Shown piece by piece: positions 35,121-43,973 of a stretch of DNA of 44,121 nucleotides. The first letter of the stretch is position 1. Every line of letters begins with the position of its first letter. Under the pieces are notes generated by a model. That model saw nothing but the letters and a program-made list of their open reading frames with translations, did no database searches and was not told the origin of the DNA. The position numbers and the translations under genes were made by a program. Location of the stretch: positions 1 through 44,121 of the forward strand of contig CANKOY010000028.1 of assembly GCA_947484275.1 (NCBI GenBank). Direction: 5' to 3'. Source of the stretch: Planctomycetota bacterium. GTDB taxonomy: Bacteria; Planctomycetota; UBA1135; GCA-002686595.

Positions 35121-37574
35121 CTAGAGGTACTTCCACACAGCCCAACCCAGCTGCGTCATTTCACTGACTGTTAGCGGCGAGAGCTTCAGGCCTTCGTCTT
35201 GCCACAAGTTGACTTGGTCGCGATCGTGCGTGGACACCGGCTCCGCGGTACCTGGGGGCGCGACCGAGCGCGGAGCGGCGTTGCTGCCCAGCTCGACGAA
35301 CTGCGTGTAGATCTGGCGCAGCGGTGAAAGCAGCGTATGCGCATCCACGGAGCGGAACGGACCCATGGTGACCGTCTGGCCCGGCGCGAGCGAAGGGAAG
35401 CCTTCGAGGCTGGTCCACTTCGGCAATTCGATCGTCAGCACATTTTGCTGATACCAACTCTGCCACTGGGTCGTGGGGCCCACGAGTTGAGCCTTGACCA
35501 CCGCGTCCCCAAGGATGCGATCGATGTACGCAATCTCCGCGGCCGTGGGCATGATCGGCGGAGAGTGCCGGATCTTGGCTCGGACTTGTTTGAGGAACAG
35601 ATTCAGTCCGGTCTCCCCGCCGCCGTAGCGCGACAGGAGCTCGGGGCCGGCGTCCTGCAGGCGGAAGCCGAAGTTCATGAACCAGACGACCAGCGTCCCG
35701 CGTACCGAATTGTCCGCGCGCGCTCCAGCCTGATACCAGGGCCCGAGTTCCTGCAGCGCGCGCCGCGCGTTCAGGGAGAGCGTCACTGAGCTTTGGTTCT
35801 TGAGCCACAGTCCGATCTCGCTCAGGTCGCGGCCCCCGACGCTGACCACGTCGTGGTGGATGTCGTAGATCTCCTGAGGCGTCATTTTCGGCGGGTTGCT
35901 CGAAAGCAACTCGCGCACTCGCCGGGATCGGAAGGTGTCACCGGACCCGCCAGTTCCGTAGCGGATCGGGATTGGGTACCAGGTGCCCACGGGGCGATGA
36001 TTCGCCGAGAAGACGTAACCCGCCTTCGGATCGAGGACGTGCGGCTTGAGCGCGTGAGGCAGGAGATCGAGCCAATCGGACCCCGTTGTGCTGCCATCCT
36101 GGGCGATCACGCCCGCGAGCACCAGCTTCGGATTGCGCACCGGTACCGCGCCCGTAACCGCGTATCCGATCCTGCCGCCGAGGTCAGAGAACACGAGGTT
36201 CACGCTGGGCCAAACCCAATCTTCCAGAGACTCGTAGAACGTATCAATCGAGTCCGCGGCGTACATGCGCAAGAACCCCGCGGTGCTGTCGCGCGTGGGA
36301 TCCAAGAGCGGCGCGCGCCGGCTGGCGTACATCTCACCAGGCTGAGCGTCGTTTACCACGGCCGTCACCACCGGCCCCCAGTACGACTCGCTGTAGAGCA
36401 CGCTGACCGAGCTCTCGCCTTTGACCTGGATCACCTCGAGGTTCGTGTTCGTGAACGGGATCCACTGGCCGTCGAGCTGGTATTGGCCGGGATGCTGCTG
36501 TGGGTCAACCTTGAGCAGAACGAGGTCCGACTGATCGAGTCCAATGGCCGTCGGGCTCCAGGCCATGGAGTTCGTCGAGCCGGCGAGGATGTTCGGACAG
36601 CCGGGGACGCCAATGCCGCGCACGGCGATCGTCGCGCCGTGCATTGACCATTCGTAAAGTTGGCTAGGCAGCGTGACACCGATCCGGGGATCACCGACGA
36701 GGACCGAGCGTCCCGTGGTCGTGCGCCGTCCGGCCACGGCCCAGGCCTGACTGAAATGCGGACTTGCGCTGTAGGGCACGCAACTTTCCGCCTGGTTCAG
36801 CCCGTGGGCTCGCGCATAGGTTCGCAGCAGGTCCTGCAGGTCGTTGGCAACATCTTCCTGCTGGATGACCGCGGCCGAATCGTCGCAGACCAGAGGGCCC
36901 ATCAATTTCGAGAGCCGTTCCTGATGGGAAAGAGTGGGATCGTTCAGCAGGACCTGCCACTCGTGCATCAGGCGCGCTTCTTCGAGTCCGTTGGAGCCAA
37001 AAAACTCTCCAAAGCGGAGCCAGGCTCCGACGCAGTCCGCGGGAGTCCAGGGTTCCAGGGGCACGCTGTAGCGTGTGAACAGCGGATCGAGCAGCGCGCC
37101 CGGCTCGGACATGCGAGCGTTGACGCCGTTCGAGTAAACCTGCAGCAATTTCAACGTCGGCGAGTCCATGGCTGCCACGACGCGGTCCGCATGCTTCGAC
37201 CAGCCGAACGCGCGCGCTCGGACGTCGCTTTGCACGTGAGTCTTGGTGATGACTCCCGTGGTCGGATGCACGCTATTGCCCGGGCCAAAATACTGCGCCG
37301 CACGCCCCTGGTGCACGAGCCTCATCCAGAACATCTGGAACAGGCGATCTTCAGCGGCCGCGTAGCCGGCGCCGTAGAGGGCTCCAGCATCTGTGTTCGC
37401 GAAGACATGCGGGACACCGTGAGCATCGCGCCCGATGCTGATCCCCAGGCCGTTCACTGAAGTCTGTGATTCGGTGTTCTGAGCCCCGCCTTGGCTGGGA
37501 GCCGCCGCAGCCGCAGCGGCGCTCAGGATCCATGCAGCGGCCATGGAGCCAAACAGAGACAAGGTGCTGGTCAT
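35121..37574 (-). CDS. Penicillin acylase family (S45) amidohydrolase
   Basis: The ATG at 37574 gives 817 residues and a signal peptide (MTSTLSLFGSMAAAWILSAA onward); the longer frame up to 37766 is not supported. The alpha-chain region begins VNGLGISIGRDAHGVPHVFANTDAGALYGAGYAAAEDRLFQM (seen in parts), a family signature. The autocleavage site is FS275QAWAVAG, where S275 becomes the N-terminal nucleophile of the beta chain; most relatives have SN, this one SQ. Downstream GVPGCPNILAGSTNSMAWSPT supplies the oxyanion region and the conserved Asn. The protein is exported, self-cleaves and probably deacylates acyl-homoserine lactones or other N-acyl compounds. Divergent from the GlpD-like gene. 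Confidence 0.9.
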   Translation of the reverse strand: MTSTLSLFGSMAAAWILSAAAAAAAPSQGGAQNTESQTSVNGLGISIGRDAHGVPHVFANTDAGALYGAGYAAAEDRLFQMFWMRLVHQGRAAQYFGPGNSVHPTTGVITKTHVQSDVRARAFGWSKHADRVVAAMDSPTLKLLQVYSNGVNARMSEPGALLDPLFTRYSVPLEPWTPADCVGAWLRFGEFFGSNGLEEARLMHEWQVLLNDPTLSHQERLSKLMGPLVCDDSAAVIQQEDVANDLQDLLRTYARAHGLNQAESCVPYSASPHFSQAWAVAGRRTTTGRSVLVGDPRIGVTLPSQLYEWSMHGATIAVRGIGVPGCPNILAGSTNSMAWSPTAIGLDQSDLVLLKVDPQQHPGQYQLDGQWIPFTNTNLEVIQVKGESSVSVLYSESYWGPVVTAVVNDAQPGEMYASRRAPLLDPTRDSTAGFLRMYAADSIDTFYESLEDWVWPSVNLVFSDLGGRIGYAVTGAVPVRNPKLVLAGVIAQDGSTTGSDWLDLLPHALKPHVLDPKAGYVFSANHRPVGTWYPIPIRYGTGGSGDTFRSRRVRELLSSNPPKMTPQEIYDIHHDVVSVGGRDLSEIGLWLKNQSSVTLSLNARRALQELGPWYQAGARADNSVRGTLVVWFMNFGFRLQDAGPELLSRYGGGETGLNLFLKQVRAKIRHSPPIMPTAAEIAYIDRILGDAVVKAQLVGPTTQWQSWYQQNVLTIELPKWTSLEGFPSLAPGQTVTMGPFRSVDAHTLLSPLRQIYTQFVELGSNAAPRSVAPPGTAEPVSTHDRDQVNLWQDEGLKLSPLTVSEMTQLGWAVWKYL

Positions 37575-37903
37575 GCCTGGAAACTCTCGGGGGCCAACCC
37601 GCGGGGACGCGGTCGGGAATGTGGCGGCGCAGTGCCTCCTCATGGATTCTCCACGGCGCCCCAGGATCGTGCAACGATCCAGGACCCATACTTTTGGGCC
37701 GATGGTCCCTGCCAGCGGGGGCCAGGGAGGTCGAGTCTCCCGGGCAGCAGAGGCAGGGCGGGCCATGTCGAAACCGACATCCGGCCTCGGCGATTCGCAG
37801 AGCTTGTCGAAGGGCCTCGCGGGAATGCATGAAGGCGCCTAGGCGGGCATGTCTAGTCTCGCGGTTCGAGCTGGGGGTCGTCGGCCCCCTGCCCGAGCAT
37901 CCG
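37575..37903. other. 329-base divergent intergenic region
   Basis: No gene is supported. Open frames in it are continuations of the penicillin acylase and GlpD-like frames without coding features. It contains a short perfect inverted repeat, GGATCGT GCA ACGATCC, at 37664-37680, which could be an operator for one of the divergent genes. No convincing promoter hexamers were found. Confidence 0.5.
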
Positions 37904-39391
37904 ATGATGACCCGCAATGCAGCGCTCGAGGCCGGAGCCGACGAATTCGATGTGGCCATCGTCGGCGGCGGTGTCAGCGGAGCGGCGGTCTACCGAGAAC
38001 TGTGCGCCCGAGGCTACCGCGTGCTGCTTGTGGACCGCGGCGACTTCGCCAGTGGAACGAGCCAGTCCTCGGGCATGCTGGTGTGGGGCGGACTGCTCTA
38101 CCTGCGCAATCTGGACCTTGCCACGGTCTGGAAGCTCTGCAAGGCACGAGATCGATGGCTGGCGGAGGATCCGGGCAAGGTCGAGACACTGCGCTTTCGC
38201 TACATGCCCCTGCGCAAGGGCGGCCGCAATCGGCGCTTGGTTCAGGCTGCGCTCTACTCGTACTGGTTGCTCGGCAGGCGCCGGCGCAGGCGTCCCGCGA
38301 CGGAGCGCGATTTCGACGCCAAGTCGCTGCTCGAGCTCGGGCGCTTCGGGACTTCGCTCGTCTACGAAGAAGCCTGCCTCCCCGATTCCGACAGCCGCTG
38401 CGTGCTGTCCTGGATTACGGGATACTCCGGCCCCGGACACGTGGCCCTGAACCACTGTGAGCTCAGGGCCGCGCGCTTCGAGTCCGATGGGAGGGGCTGG
38501 CATTTGGAATTGCACGATCGCCTGGGGAACAGGCGGTCCGTGGCGCGGGCGCGGATGCTGGTCAACGCCGCGGGAGTCTGGGCCGAGCGCGTCAGCGAGT
38601 TCTGCGGATTGCGCCTGCGCTACCGCCATGTGCTCAGCAAGGGCGTGTACCTCGCGTTCCGGCGTCCAGAGGAACTGCGCGAGGGCCTGGCCTTCGAGAT
38701 GCAGCAGTACGGCGACAGCCAGACCTTCACGCCCTGGGGCCCCGTGGCCCTGTGGGGGCCCACGGAGTCCCTCGCGCGCGAGATCCAGTCGGGGTTCACT
38801 CCAGAGGTCAGCGACATTCGTTTTCTCCTGTCCCAGGCCAACGCGAATCTGCGCGCGAAGCGCGGCGTCGAGGACATTGTCTCCCTGCGCTGCGGCATCC
38901 GGCCCTTGGCGGTGGAGCGCGCGTTCACGCGCAAGGTGTATCCCCTCGATCTCTCGCGGCGTCACTTTGTCGCGCGCGATCCGCTGCTTCCCGCGGTGAC
39001 GATCTTCGGCGGAAAATTCACTTCGGCACAGTCCGTGGCGCGCGAGTGCCTGCGGCGTGTGCGCGAGCACATTGAACCGCGCGGCGTTGCGGGAAGCCCG
39101 ACCTTCAAAGCGCCTGCATTGACGCTGCGCTTTCCCGGACTCGACGCGGCCCTGCCCGATCCGGACTGGTGCGTCGAGCACGAGTCCTGCGCGACCCTCG
39201 ATGACTACTTGAGGCGGCGCACGAACATCGCGCAGTGGGTGGCCTGCCTCGGTTTGGGAGAAACGCAGCAGCACTTGCCGGAGATTTCCGCGATCGCGGA
39301 ACGTGTGTGCGCTCCGGGCACCGCAGCTGTCGCCATGGCCGCGCTGCAGCGCGAGGCACAGACCCAAGCTCGTCTCCTGGCTCAGGTATAA
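37904..39391 (+). CDS. GlpD-like FAD-dependent glycerol-3-phosphate dehydrogenase
   Basis: The start is the ATG at 37904 (37907 is an equal alternative), 495 residues. The N-terminal Rossmann motif is AIVGGGVSGAAVYRELCARGYRVLLVDRGDFASGTSQSSG (seen in parts), with the GlpD-type SGTS...GGLLYLRNLD block. Later, INP-type signatures LVNAAGVWAERV, RCGIRPL and IFGGKFTSAQSVARE match the family. The C-terminal domain is about 100 residues (DDYLRRRTNIAQWVACLGLGE). It should oxidise glycerol-3-phosphate or a related polyol phosphate at the membrane. The DegT aminotransferase gene begins 10 bases downstream, so a joint pathway with an amination step is likely. Substrate uncertain. Confidence 0.82.
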   Translation: MMTRNAALEAGADEFDVAIVGGGVSGAAVYRELCARGYRVLLVDRGDFASGTSQSSGMLVWGGLLYLRNLDLATVWKLCKARDRWLAEDPGKVETLRFRYMPLRKGGRNRRLVQAALYSYWLLGRRRRRRPATERDFDAKSLLELGRFGTSLVYEEACLPDSDSRCVLSWITGYSGPGHVALNHCELRAARFESDGRGWHLELHDRLGNRRSVARARMLVNAAGVWAERVSEFCGLRLRYRHVLSKGVYLAFRRPEELREGLAFEMQQYGDSQTFTPWGPVALWGPTESLAREIQSGFTPEVSDIRFLLSQANANLRAKRGVEDIVSLRCGIRPLAVERAFTRKVYPLDLSRRHFVARDPLLPAVTIFGGKFTSAQSVARECLRRVREHIEPRGVAGSPTFKAPALTLRFPGLDAALPDPDWCVEHESCATLDDYLRRRTNIAQWVACLGLGETQQHLPEISAIAERVCAPGTAAVAMAALQREAQTQARLLAQV

Positions 39392-39401
39392 GGAAAACCA
39401 A

Positions 39402-40583
39402 ATGCAACCCGCAGTGACCTTGCCCCACGAACCAAGCAATGCCTGGCCGCGGCTCGATGCAAAGGACGAGGCCGCGGTGCTCGCGGTGATGCGCGATGGA
39501 AACATCAGCACGCATGGAGTGATTCGCGAACTGGAGCGCGACTACCAACGCTTCAGCGGTCGGCGCCACGCCCTGGCGCACAACAACGGCACCGCGGCGC
39601 TGACAGCGGCGTTCCACGCCCTGGATCTTCGGCCTGGGGACGAGGTGCTTGTGCCGACGGCGACCTTTTGGGCCTCTGTGCTGCCGATGTTGTGGTTCGG
39701 TCTGGTGCCGGTGTTCTGCGAGAGCGAGCCGGAACGACTAGGCCCCGACCCGGTGGACATGGCGCGGAGAATCACACCTCGCACGCGTGCCATGGTGGTG
39801 GTGCACCTCTGGGGCATGCCGGCGAAAATGACCGAGTTGCGCCAACTGGCCGCGAAGCACGACTTGAAGATCATCGAGGACGCCTCCCACGCCCACGGCG
39901 CGAGCTGGCGTGGAGTTCCCTGCGGTCAGCTGGGCGACCTCTCGGTCTTCAGTCTCCAGGGCGACAAGCTCGCGCCCGCGGGTGAAGGCGGCGTGCTACT
40001 GACGGACAGCGACGAGTTCCTCGAGCGCGCCACGTGCCTTGGCGACATCACGCGCATCATTGAACTGGAGTCCCCTGCGCGACGCTTCGCGGCGACGTCC
40101 TTCGGAATCAAGACGCGCATCGCGCCCTTGTCTGCGGCGATCGCGCGCGTGCAACTGTCGAAGCTCGAAGCCAACAACCGCCTGCGCAACGGAAACCTCG
40201 AACGCCTGTCGCGCGCCCTGGAGTCTCTGGGGTTCGATTGCTTCCTTCCCCCCGCGCACATCAAGCGCGTCTACTTCGAATTCCTGATCCGCCACCGTGA
40301 TCGCGGACGGGATGGGGCGGCGTTGATCGAAGCGCTCAAGGCCCAGGGATGCCAAGTGCGAGCTCCGCGCTATCCGCTGGTGCACCAACAGCCGTTTTTT
40401 ACCGAGGGGCACTGGGCACGCATCGGCAGAGTCAGCGATGCGCAGGCGCGAGCACTGGCCACACCAGGGGATTTTTCGAGGACCGCGAGCGAGAACGGTC
40501 GCCTGCTGCGGTTGCCCTCGTTCCCGGGGCCGGACAATGGAATCCTCGACCAGTACATCGAGGCCTTTCGTCGGGTGAGCTGA
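39402..40583 (+). CDS. DegT/DnrJ/EryC1/StrS-family PLP aminotransferase
   Basis: The ATG at 39402 has AAGGA at 39390-39394, overlapping the stop of the previous gene; 393 residues, normal for the family. Landmarks: GRRHALAHNNGTAALTAAFHAL (substrate and cofactor loop), GDEVLVPTATFWASVLPMLW, HLWGMPAKMTELRQLA, KIIEDASHAHGASW, and the PLP lysine K189 in FSLQGDKLAPAGEGG. It transfers an amino group to a keto-sugar or similar carbonyl compound. The gene overlaps the next by TGATG at 40581-40585. Together with the upstream flavoprotein it could oxidise then aminate a small polyol phosphate or sugar; this pairing is inference from operon structure. Confidence 0.9.
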   Translation: MQPAVTLPHEPSNAWPRLDAKDEAAVLAVMRDGNISTHGVIRELERDYQRFSGRRHALAHNNGTAALTAAFHALDLRPGDEVLVPTATFWASVLPMLWFGLVPVFCESEPERLGPDPVDMARRITPRTRAMVVVHLWGMPAKMTELRQLAAKHDLKIIEDASHAHGASWRGVPCGQLGDLSVFSLQGDKLAPAGEGGVLLTDSDEFLERATCLGDITRIIELESPARRFAATSFGIKTRIAPLSAAIARVQLSKLEANNRLRNGNLERLSRALESLGFDCFLPPAHIKRVYFEFLIRHRDRGRDGAALIEALKAQGCQVRAPRYPLVHQQPFFTEGHWARIGRVSDAQARALATPGDFSRTASENGRLLRLPSFPGPDNGILDQYIEAFRRVS

Positions 40584-40939
40584 TGGGCTGGCGTCTGTTG
40601 AACTTCGCGCTTCACGCCCTGCACCTGGGCGTGATCGGCTTCACGCTGGTCGGCTGGATTTGGCCTAGCACGCGGCCCTGGCATCTGGTCCTGTGCGCCC
40701 TGACGGCCTGCTCGTGGTTTGTCCTCGGGCCAATTCTCGGTCAGCCGGGCTTCTGCTTCCTGACGGGGTTCCAGCAGCGTCTGTGGTCGCACCTGGGCCG
40801 CGGGGCCCAGGGCAACTACATGAGCTACCTATTCAAGCGCCTCACTGGGCGCGTGCCGAACGTCAAAGCGATCGATCGTGCGACGCAGGCGGTGTTCTAC
40901 GCCTGCGCGCTTTTGTCGCTGTGGTACGGAGTTGAGTAG
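40583..40939 (+). CDS. Small membrane protein, DUF2784-like
   Basis: The ATG at 40583 overlaps the stop of the aminotransferase gene (TGATG), giving 118 residues. Three membrane segments are visible: LNFALHALHLGVIGFTLVGWIW, PWHLVLCALTACSWFVLGPIL and AVFYACALLSLWYG. The Trp-rich helix pattern and H/D-type loops (PGFCFLTGFQQRLW) are like DUF2784. The family has no known activity. As the last gene of the GlpD-like/aminotransferase operon it may anchor or gate the product of the two enzymes, which is inference only. Confidence 0.78.
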   Translation: MGWRLLNFALHALHLGVIGFTLVGWIWPSTRPWHLVLCALTACSWFVLGPILGQPGFCFLTGFQQRLWSHLGRGAQGNYMSYLFKRLTGRVPNVKAIDRATQAVFYACALLSLWYGVE

Positions 40940-40965
40940 CGCCCGCGCTTATGAGGGGGGGCGCT
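40938..40965. terminator. Imperfect hairpin between convergent genes
   Basis: AGCGCCC (40938-40944) pairs with GGGCGCT (40959-40965) across a 14-base loop, right at the stop of the DUF2784-like gene and 34 bases from the stop of the convergent barrel gene. A second small stem, CGGTAC/GTACCG, follows at 40978-40997. No T tract is present, so terminator function is uncertain. Confidence 0.4.
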
Positions 40966-40998
40966 GATCCGTTGGTGCGGTACCCGACCGCGTACCGA

Positions 40999-42552
40999 TT
41001 ACCACTTCTTGCGGATCTCGGCGCGCAGGCCAGCCAGCGTGTTGCCTTCTTCCACCACTCCACCCATGACGTCAAACCGCAGGATCCAGGAGTTTGTCAG
41101 TGCGATTTGGTAGCGAGCGCCGAGGGCGGCTTGGTCGCCCAGGTCGCCGGTCGCCTTGTCGTAGGAGTGCAGTGCCGCGAGTTCGACCACGATCTGCTGA
41201 CGGTGGGGGGCCGTGAACAGGTTGGGCAGGTACTCCACGCCGAAGGCGGCGCCGACGCGATCGTGTGCCGTGTCGTCCAAGCGCGGGAACAGGGTCAGAG
41301 CATCGGCCTCGAAGTTGATACCCGTGTTCTTCAACACGCCGCCAGCACCGGCATCGCGCGCCAGGGACTCGGGGCTGCCGACACCGACGAACATGTTGAA
41401 ATAGGGAATCAGCGAGTAGGGCTCGCGCGTGCGGAATGAGTTCTCAAGTAGCAGCAGAACTCCCGTGTCGATTTCCTCGCCGGCGCTGACGATCACGCGC
41501 ACCGAATTTGAGAGCCAATCCCAGTAGCGGCGGGTGAAAGAGGCCGTGAAGTTGTGCGCTTCGATGTCCTTGGCATCCCCAGTGTTGCTGGCGATGCCGT
41601 AGCCGATTTCCGAGTAGCCCGAGAGCACCTCGATGAAGCTCGTGGCGCCCACCAGTCGCGTGCCGCCCTCGGTGTTGACGCCCTCGTTCTTCACCGCGCC
41701 CGAACTCACGTCGTCGAAGCCGGCGAAAAACGTCACGTCCATGTTCGAGATGTCGAACTTCGGACTGTTCATGGCCGGAATGGTGAACGCGGCGCCCACG
41801 AAGGCGTCTTCGACCCAGACTCCGTTCTGGAACAGCAAGGGAATCAGGCCCACCGCGAAGGGCATGTCGGCAGTATTCCGGACCCCGGTGATCCCTTGGG
41901 CCATGGGGCCGAGGTCGCCCTCGAAGAACAGCGTGTCGAAGTTGCCGTCGAGCACGAAGTCGTCGTCGCCACCATCCGCGCCGCCGAAATCTGTGCTCAT
42001 GACGCGTCCGCCCTTGTCGAAGGGACGCACGAAGGCGTGGATGCGCTCAGTCGCTGTGATCTGAACGTCGATGTCCAGGTTGAGCCGCGTCGCGAGCCGC
42101 GCGACATCGAGATTCTGGTCGCGACTGAACCCCGCCGCTGTGCGCGAATCGCCGTAGACCATCAAGTGCGGCGTCGTCGGGTTCAGGTTTCCCAGCAGGT
42201 TGGGATAGTTTTTCAGGGGACCCGCTTCGTACATCGGCCGACCGAGGTTCAAGAGCGGCCGCGAAGTGTCCACGACGGGCTCCTTGCGGTAAGTCGCCAA
42301 CTGGTCCTCGAGGCTGAAGGATTGCGGGATCTCCAGCCAGGGTCGGAACTGACTGCGAAACTCCTCCTTGGGCACATCAACCACGGCAGATTGAGGATCG
42401 ATGATCGGCGGCTTGCTGGGCTTCGCCGTGGGCATGGGGTAGTTTGGCTTGTCGCCCTGGGCGAGAAGCGACGGCGACATCGCGAAGACGGTCGCAGCCA
42501 GGGCGCCCGCGCGGAAAATTAGGGAGTCGAATTTCATGGATTGGACTCTCAT
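40999..42552 (-). CDS. Probable outer-membrane beta-barrel (porin-like) protein
   Basis: The ATG at 42552 overlaps the stop of the upstream cytochrome gene (ATGA) and has AAGG 5 bases before it; an internal ATG at 42537 is an alternative. The product is 517 residues with a signal peptide (RAGALAATVFAMSPSLLAQ). The mature protein starts Pro/Lys-rich and then alternates polar and hydrophobic residues with many aromatic ends and Gly/Asp turns (AAFGVEYLPNLF, ARYQIALTNSWILRFDVMGGVV), ending in ...EIRKKW with a terminal aromatic, as in outer-membrane barrels. It is translationally coupled to a multihaem cytochrome, suggesting a barrel/cytochrome conduit across the outer membrane. The exact family is not recognised. 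Confidence 0.75.
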   Translation of the reverse strand: MRVQSMKFDSLIFRAGALAATVFAMSPSLLAQGDKPNYPMPTAKPSKPPIIDPQSAVVDVPKEEFRSQFRPWLEIPQSFSLEDQLATYRKEPVVDTSRPLLNLGRPMYEAGPLKNYPNLLGNLNPTTPHLMVYGDSRTAAGFSRDQNLDVARLATRLNLDIDVQITATERIHAFVRPFDKGGRVMSTDFGGADGGDDDFVLDGNFDTLFFEGDLGPMAQGITGVRNTADMPFAVGLIPLLFQNGVWVEDAFVGAAFTIPAMNSPKFDISNMDVTFFAGFDDVSSGAVKNEGVNTEGGTRLVGATSFIEVLSGYSEIGYGIASNTGDAKDIEAHNFTASFTRRYWDWLSNSVRVIVSAGEEIDTGVLLLLENSFRTREPYSLIPYFNMFVGVGSPESLARDAGAGGVLKNTGINFEADALTLFPRLDDTAHDRVGAAFGVEYLPNLFTAPHRQQIVVELAALHSYDKATGDLGDQAALGARYQIALTNSWILRFDVMGGVVEEGNTLAGLRAEIRKKW

Positions 42553-43973
42553 TGAACCTTGAACTCGACGGTGTACGGGTGGATGTCGATCATCTGCTCG
42601 TTCATCTCGCGCAGCATTTCCTTTGTGGCTCCGACGAGTTCCATGAAGTACATCGGTTCCGCGCGGCTGCACAGTCGCACCGCGAGTCGATAGTTGCCGG
42701 GCTTGGTGACCAGATTTCCAGGCACCGTGTAATTCGCTTTGCGCGTCGAGAGCGGCGGAATGCTGCGCTGCTCCATGCGGATGAACGGCGGGTGATTCAT
42801 CACCGTCACGGGCGTGCCGGCGGGGCGAATGAACGGCAATTGATCGCCGTCGAACGGCACGGGCAAATACATCTCGCGATCGGTGCCCTTGAGGTTCGTC
42901 GTCAAGAACTTGGTCTGCAGGTTGAACAACTGATCGTCGCGCGGCATGGCTCCAGAGATCACGTCCTTGGAGTGGATGTCGCCCATGTCGCCGTGGCTGT
43001 CCACGTGACCCGATTCCCAGATGTTCTTCCAGGCGCCTTGGTCGTCCTGGGTGAGCAGGGCGACGTTGAGCCAGATTTCCGGTTGAGCTCCCAGGGAACC
43101 CGAGGGGAAGTTGTGCCCGTCGGAGATGTTGCTGACGTCGTAGTGAAAACTCAGGTCGCGCCCAGCGGCCAATTCTCCGCTGAAGAAGGGACCATCAAGG
43201 TGCGAGGCCGACTCCATCAGGTGCTGGCGCTTTTCTGAGCGCAGCTTCAGGCGCTCCAGGTTTTCCTTGAGGATCTCGCGCGCTCGGTCGCGGTCGGCAC
43301 GATCACGCCAATCGAAGGCAATCTTCTGTTGCTCGAGCGTGCCTTCGCCCGGGGGCGGGTTCGAGACCAGCACCGGGGAGACTTCGCCCTTGGCCAGGCG
43401 CGCCTCGAAGTCGTCCTGCATCCACAGACGCCAGTCGAAGGCCAGCCAGGCGACCACGGAGAACGTGCTCGGATCCCGCGGCTGCGGGAAAATTCCCGGG
43501 TGAGCGATCGAGTAGCCCGGGCCGGGGAAGGAGTGGTCGGTGTGCTTGGCGTCGGGATTGAATTCCTTGCGACCAATCGTGGCGCTGGGGGCCTTCATCC
43601 AGTTGTCACCGTCGACCTTGTCGCCGATGACTTTGCCCATGTGGCAGTCCTGGCAGGTGGTGCCGCGCTTGTAGGCGGGGGAGTCCTTGTACTGGTCCCA
43701 GACCACTTCCAACTTGATGCCGGGATAGACGGCCACCTGGTGGCAGGACATGCAGAATTCGGAGCGACTGAGCTGGTCGTTGGGCTCCGGCTGACCGTGA
43801 ACCTCCAAACCGCCCTGGTCGGCCCCCAGCCCGCGATCGGCTTTGATCTCGGCGAACTGTGAGGGTTTGTCGGCGCCGTGGACCGGCCCAAAGACGCGGC
43901 CGGAAAGCGGCCCTTCCTCTAAGGGCCGACTGCCGTTGACCTTCATGAAGTTCTGGTTCACGCGGTGGCAAGT
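42549..43973 (-). pseudogene. Multihaem cytochrome c, 5' end cut off by an IS3-family insertion
   Basis: The remaining frame encodes about 475 residues with two intact CxxCH haem motifs: CMSCH (43740-43754) and CQDCH (43641-43655). At the upstream edge the frame reads T-C-H-R-V-N-Q-N-F-M (43973 downward), the last three residues of another CxxCH whose first part is missing, exactly where the IS element begins at 43974. Further His-rich segments (HTDHSFPGPGYSIAHPG, HYDVSNISDGHNFPSG) could supply axial ligands. The C-terminal half is beta-rich. The stop at 42549 overlaps the ATG of the barrel gene. In the uninterrupted form it would be an exported electron carrier paired with that barrel. A GTG at 43961 might give a shortened, unexported product. 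Confidence 0.8.

Noticed and set aside
37853..39511. 552-codon minus-strand frame opposite the GlpD-like gene
   Set aside because: The plus strand encodes a complete flavoprotein with an SD-linked downstream gene; the antisense frame shows no motif or start signal.
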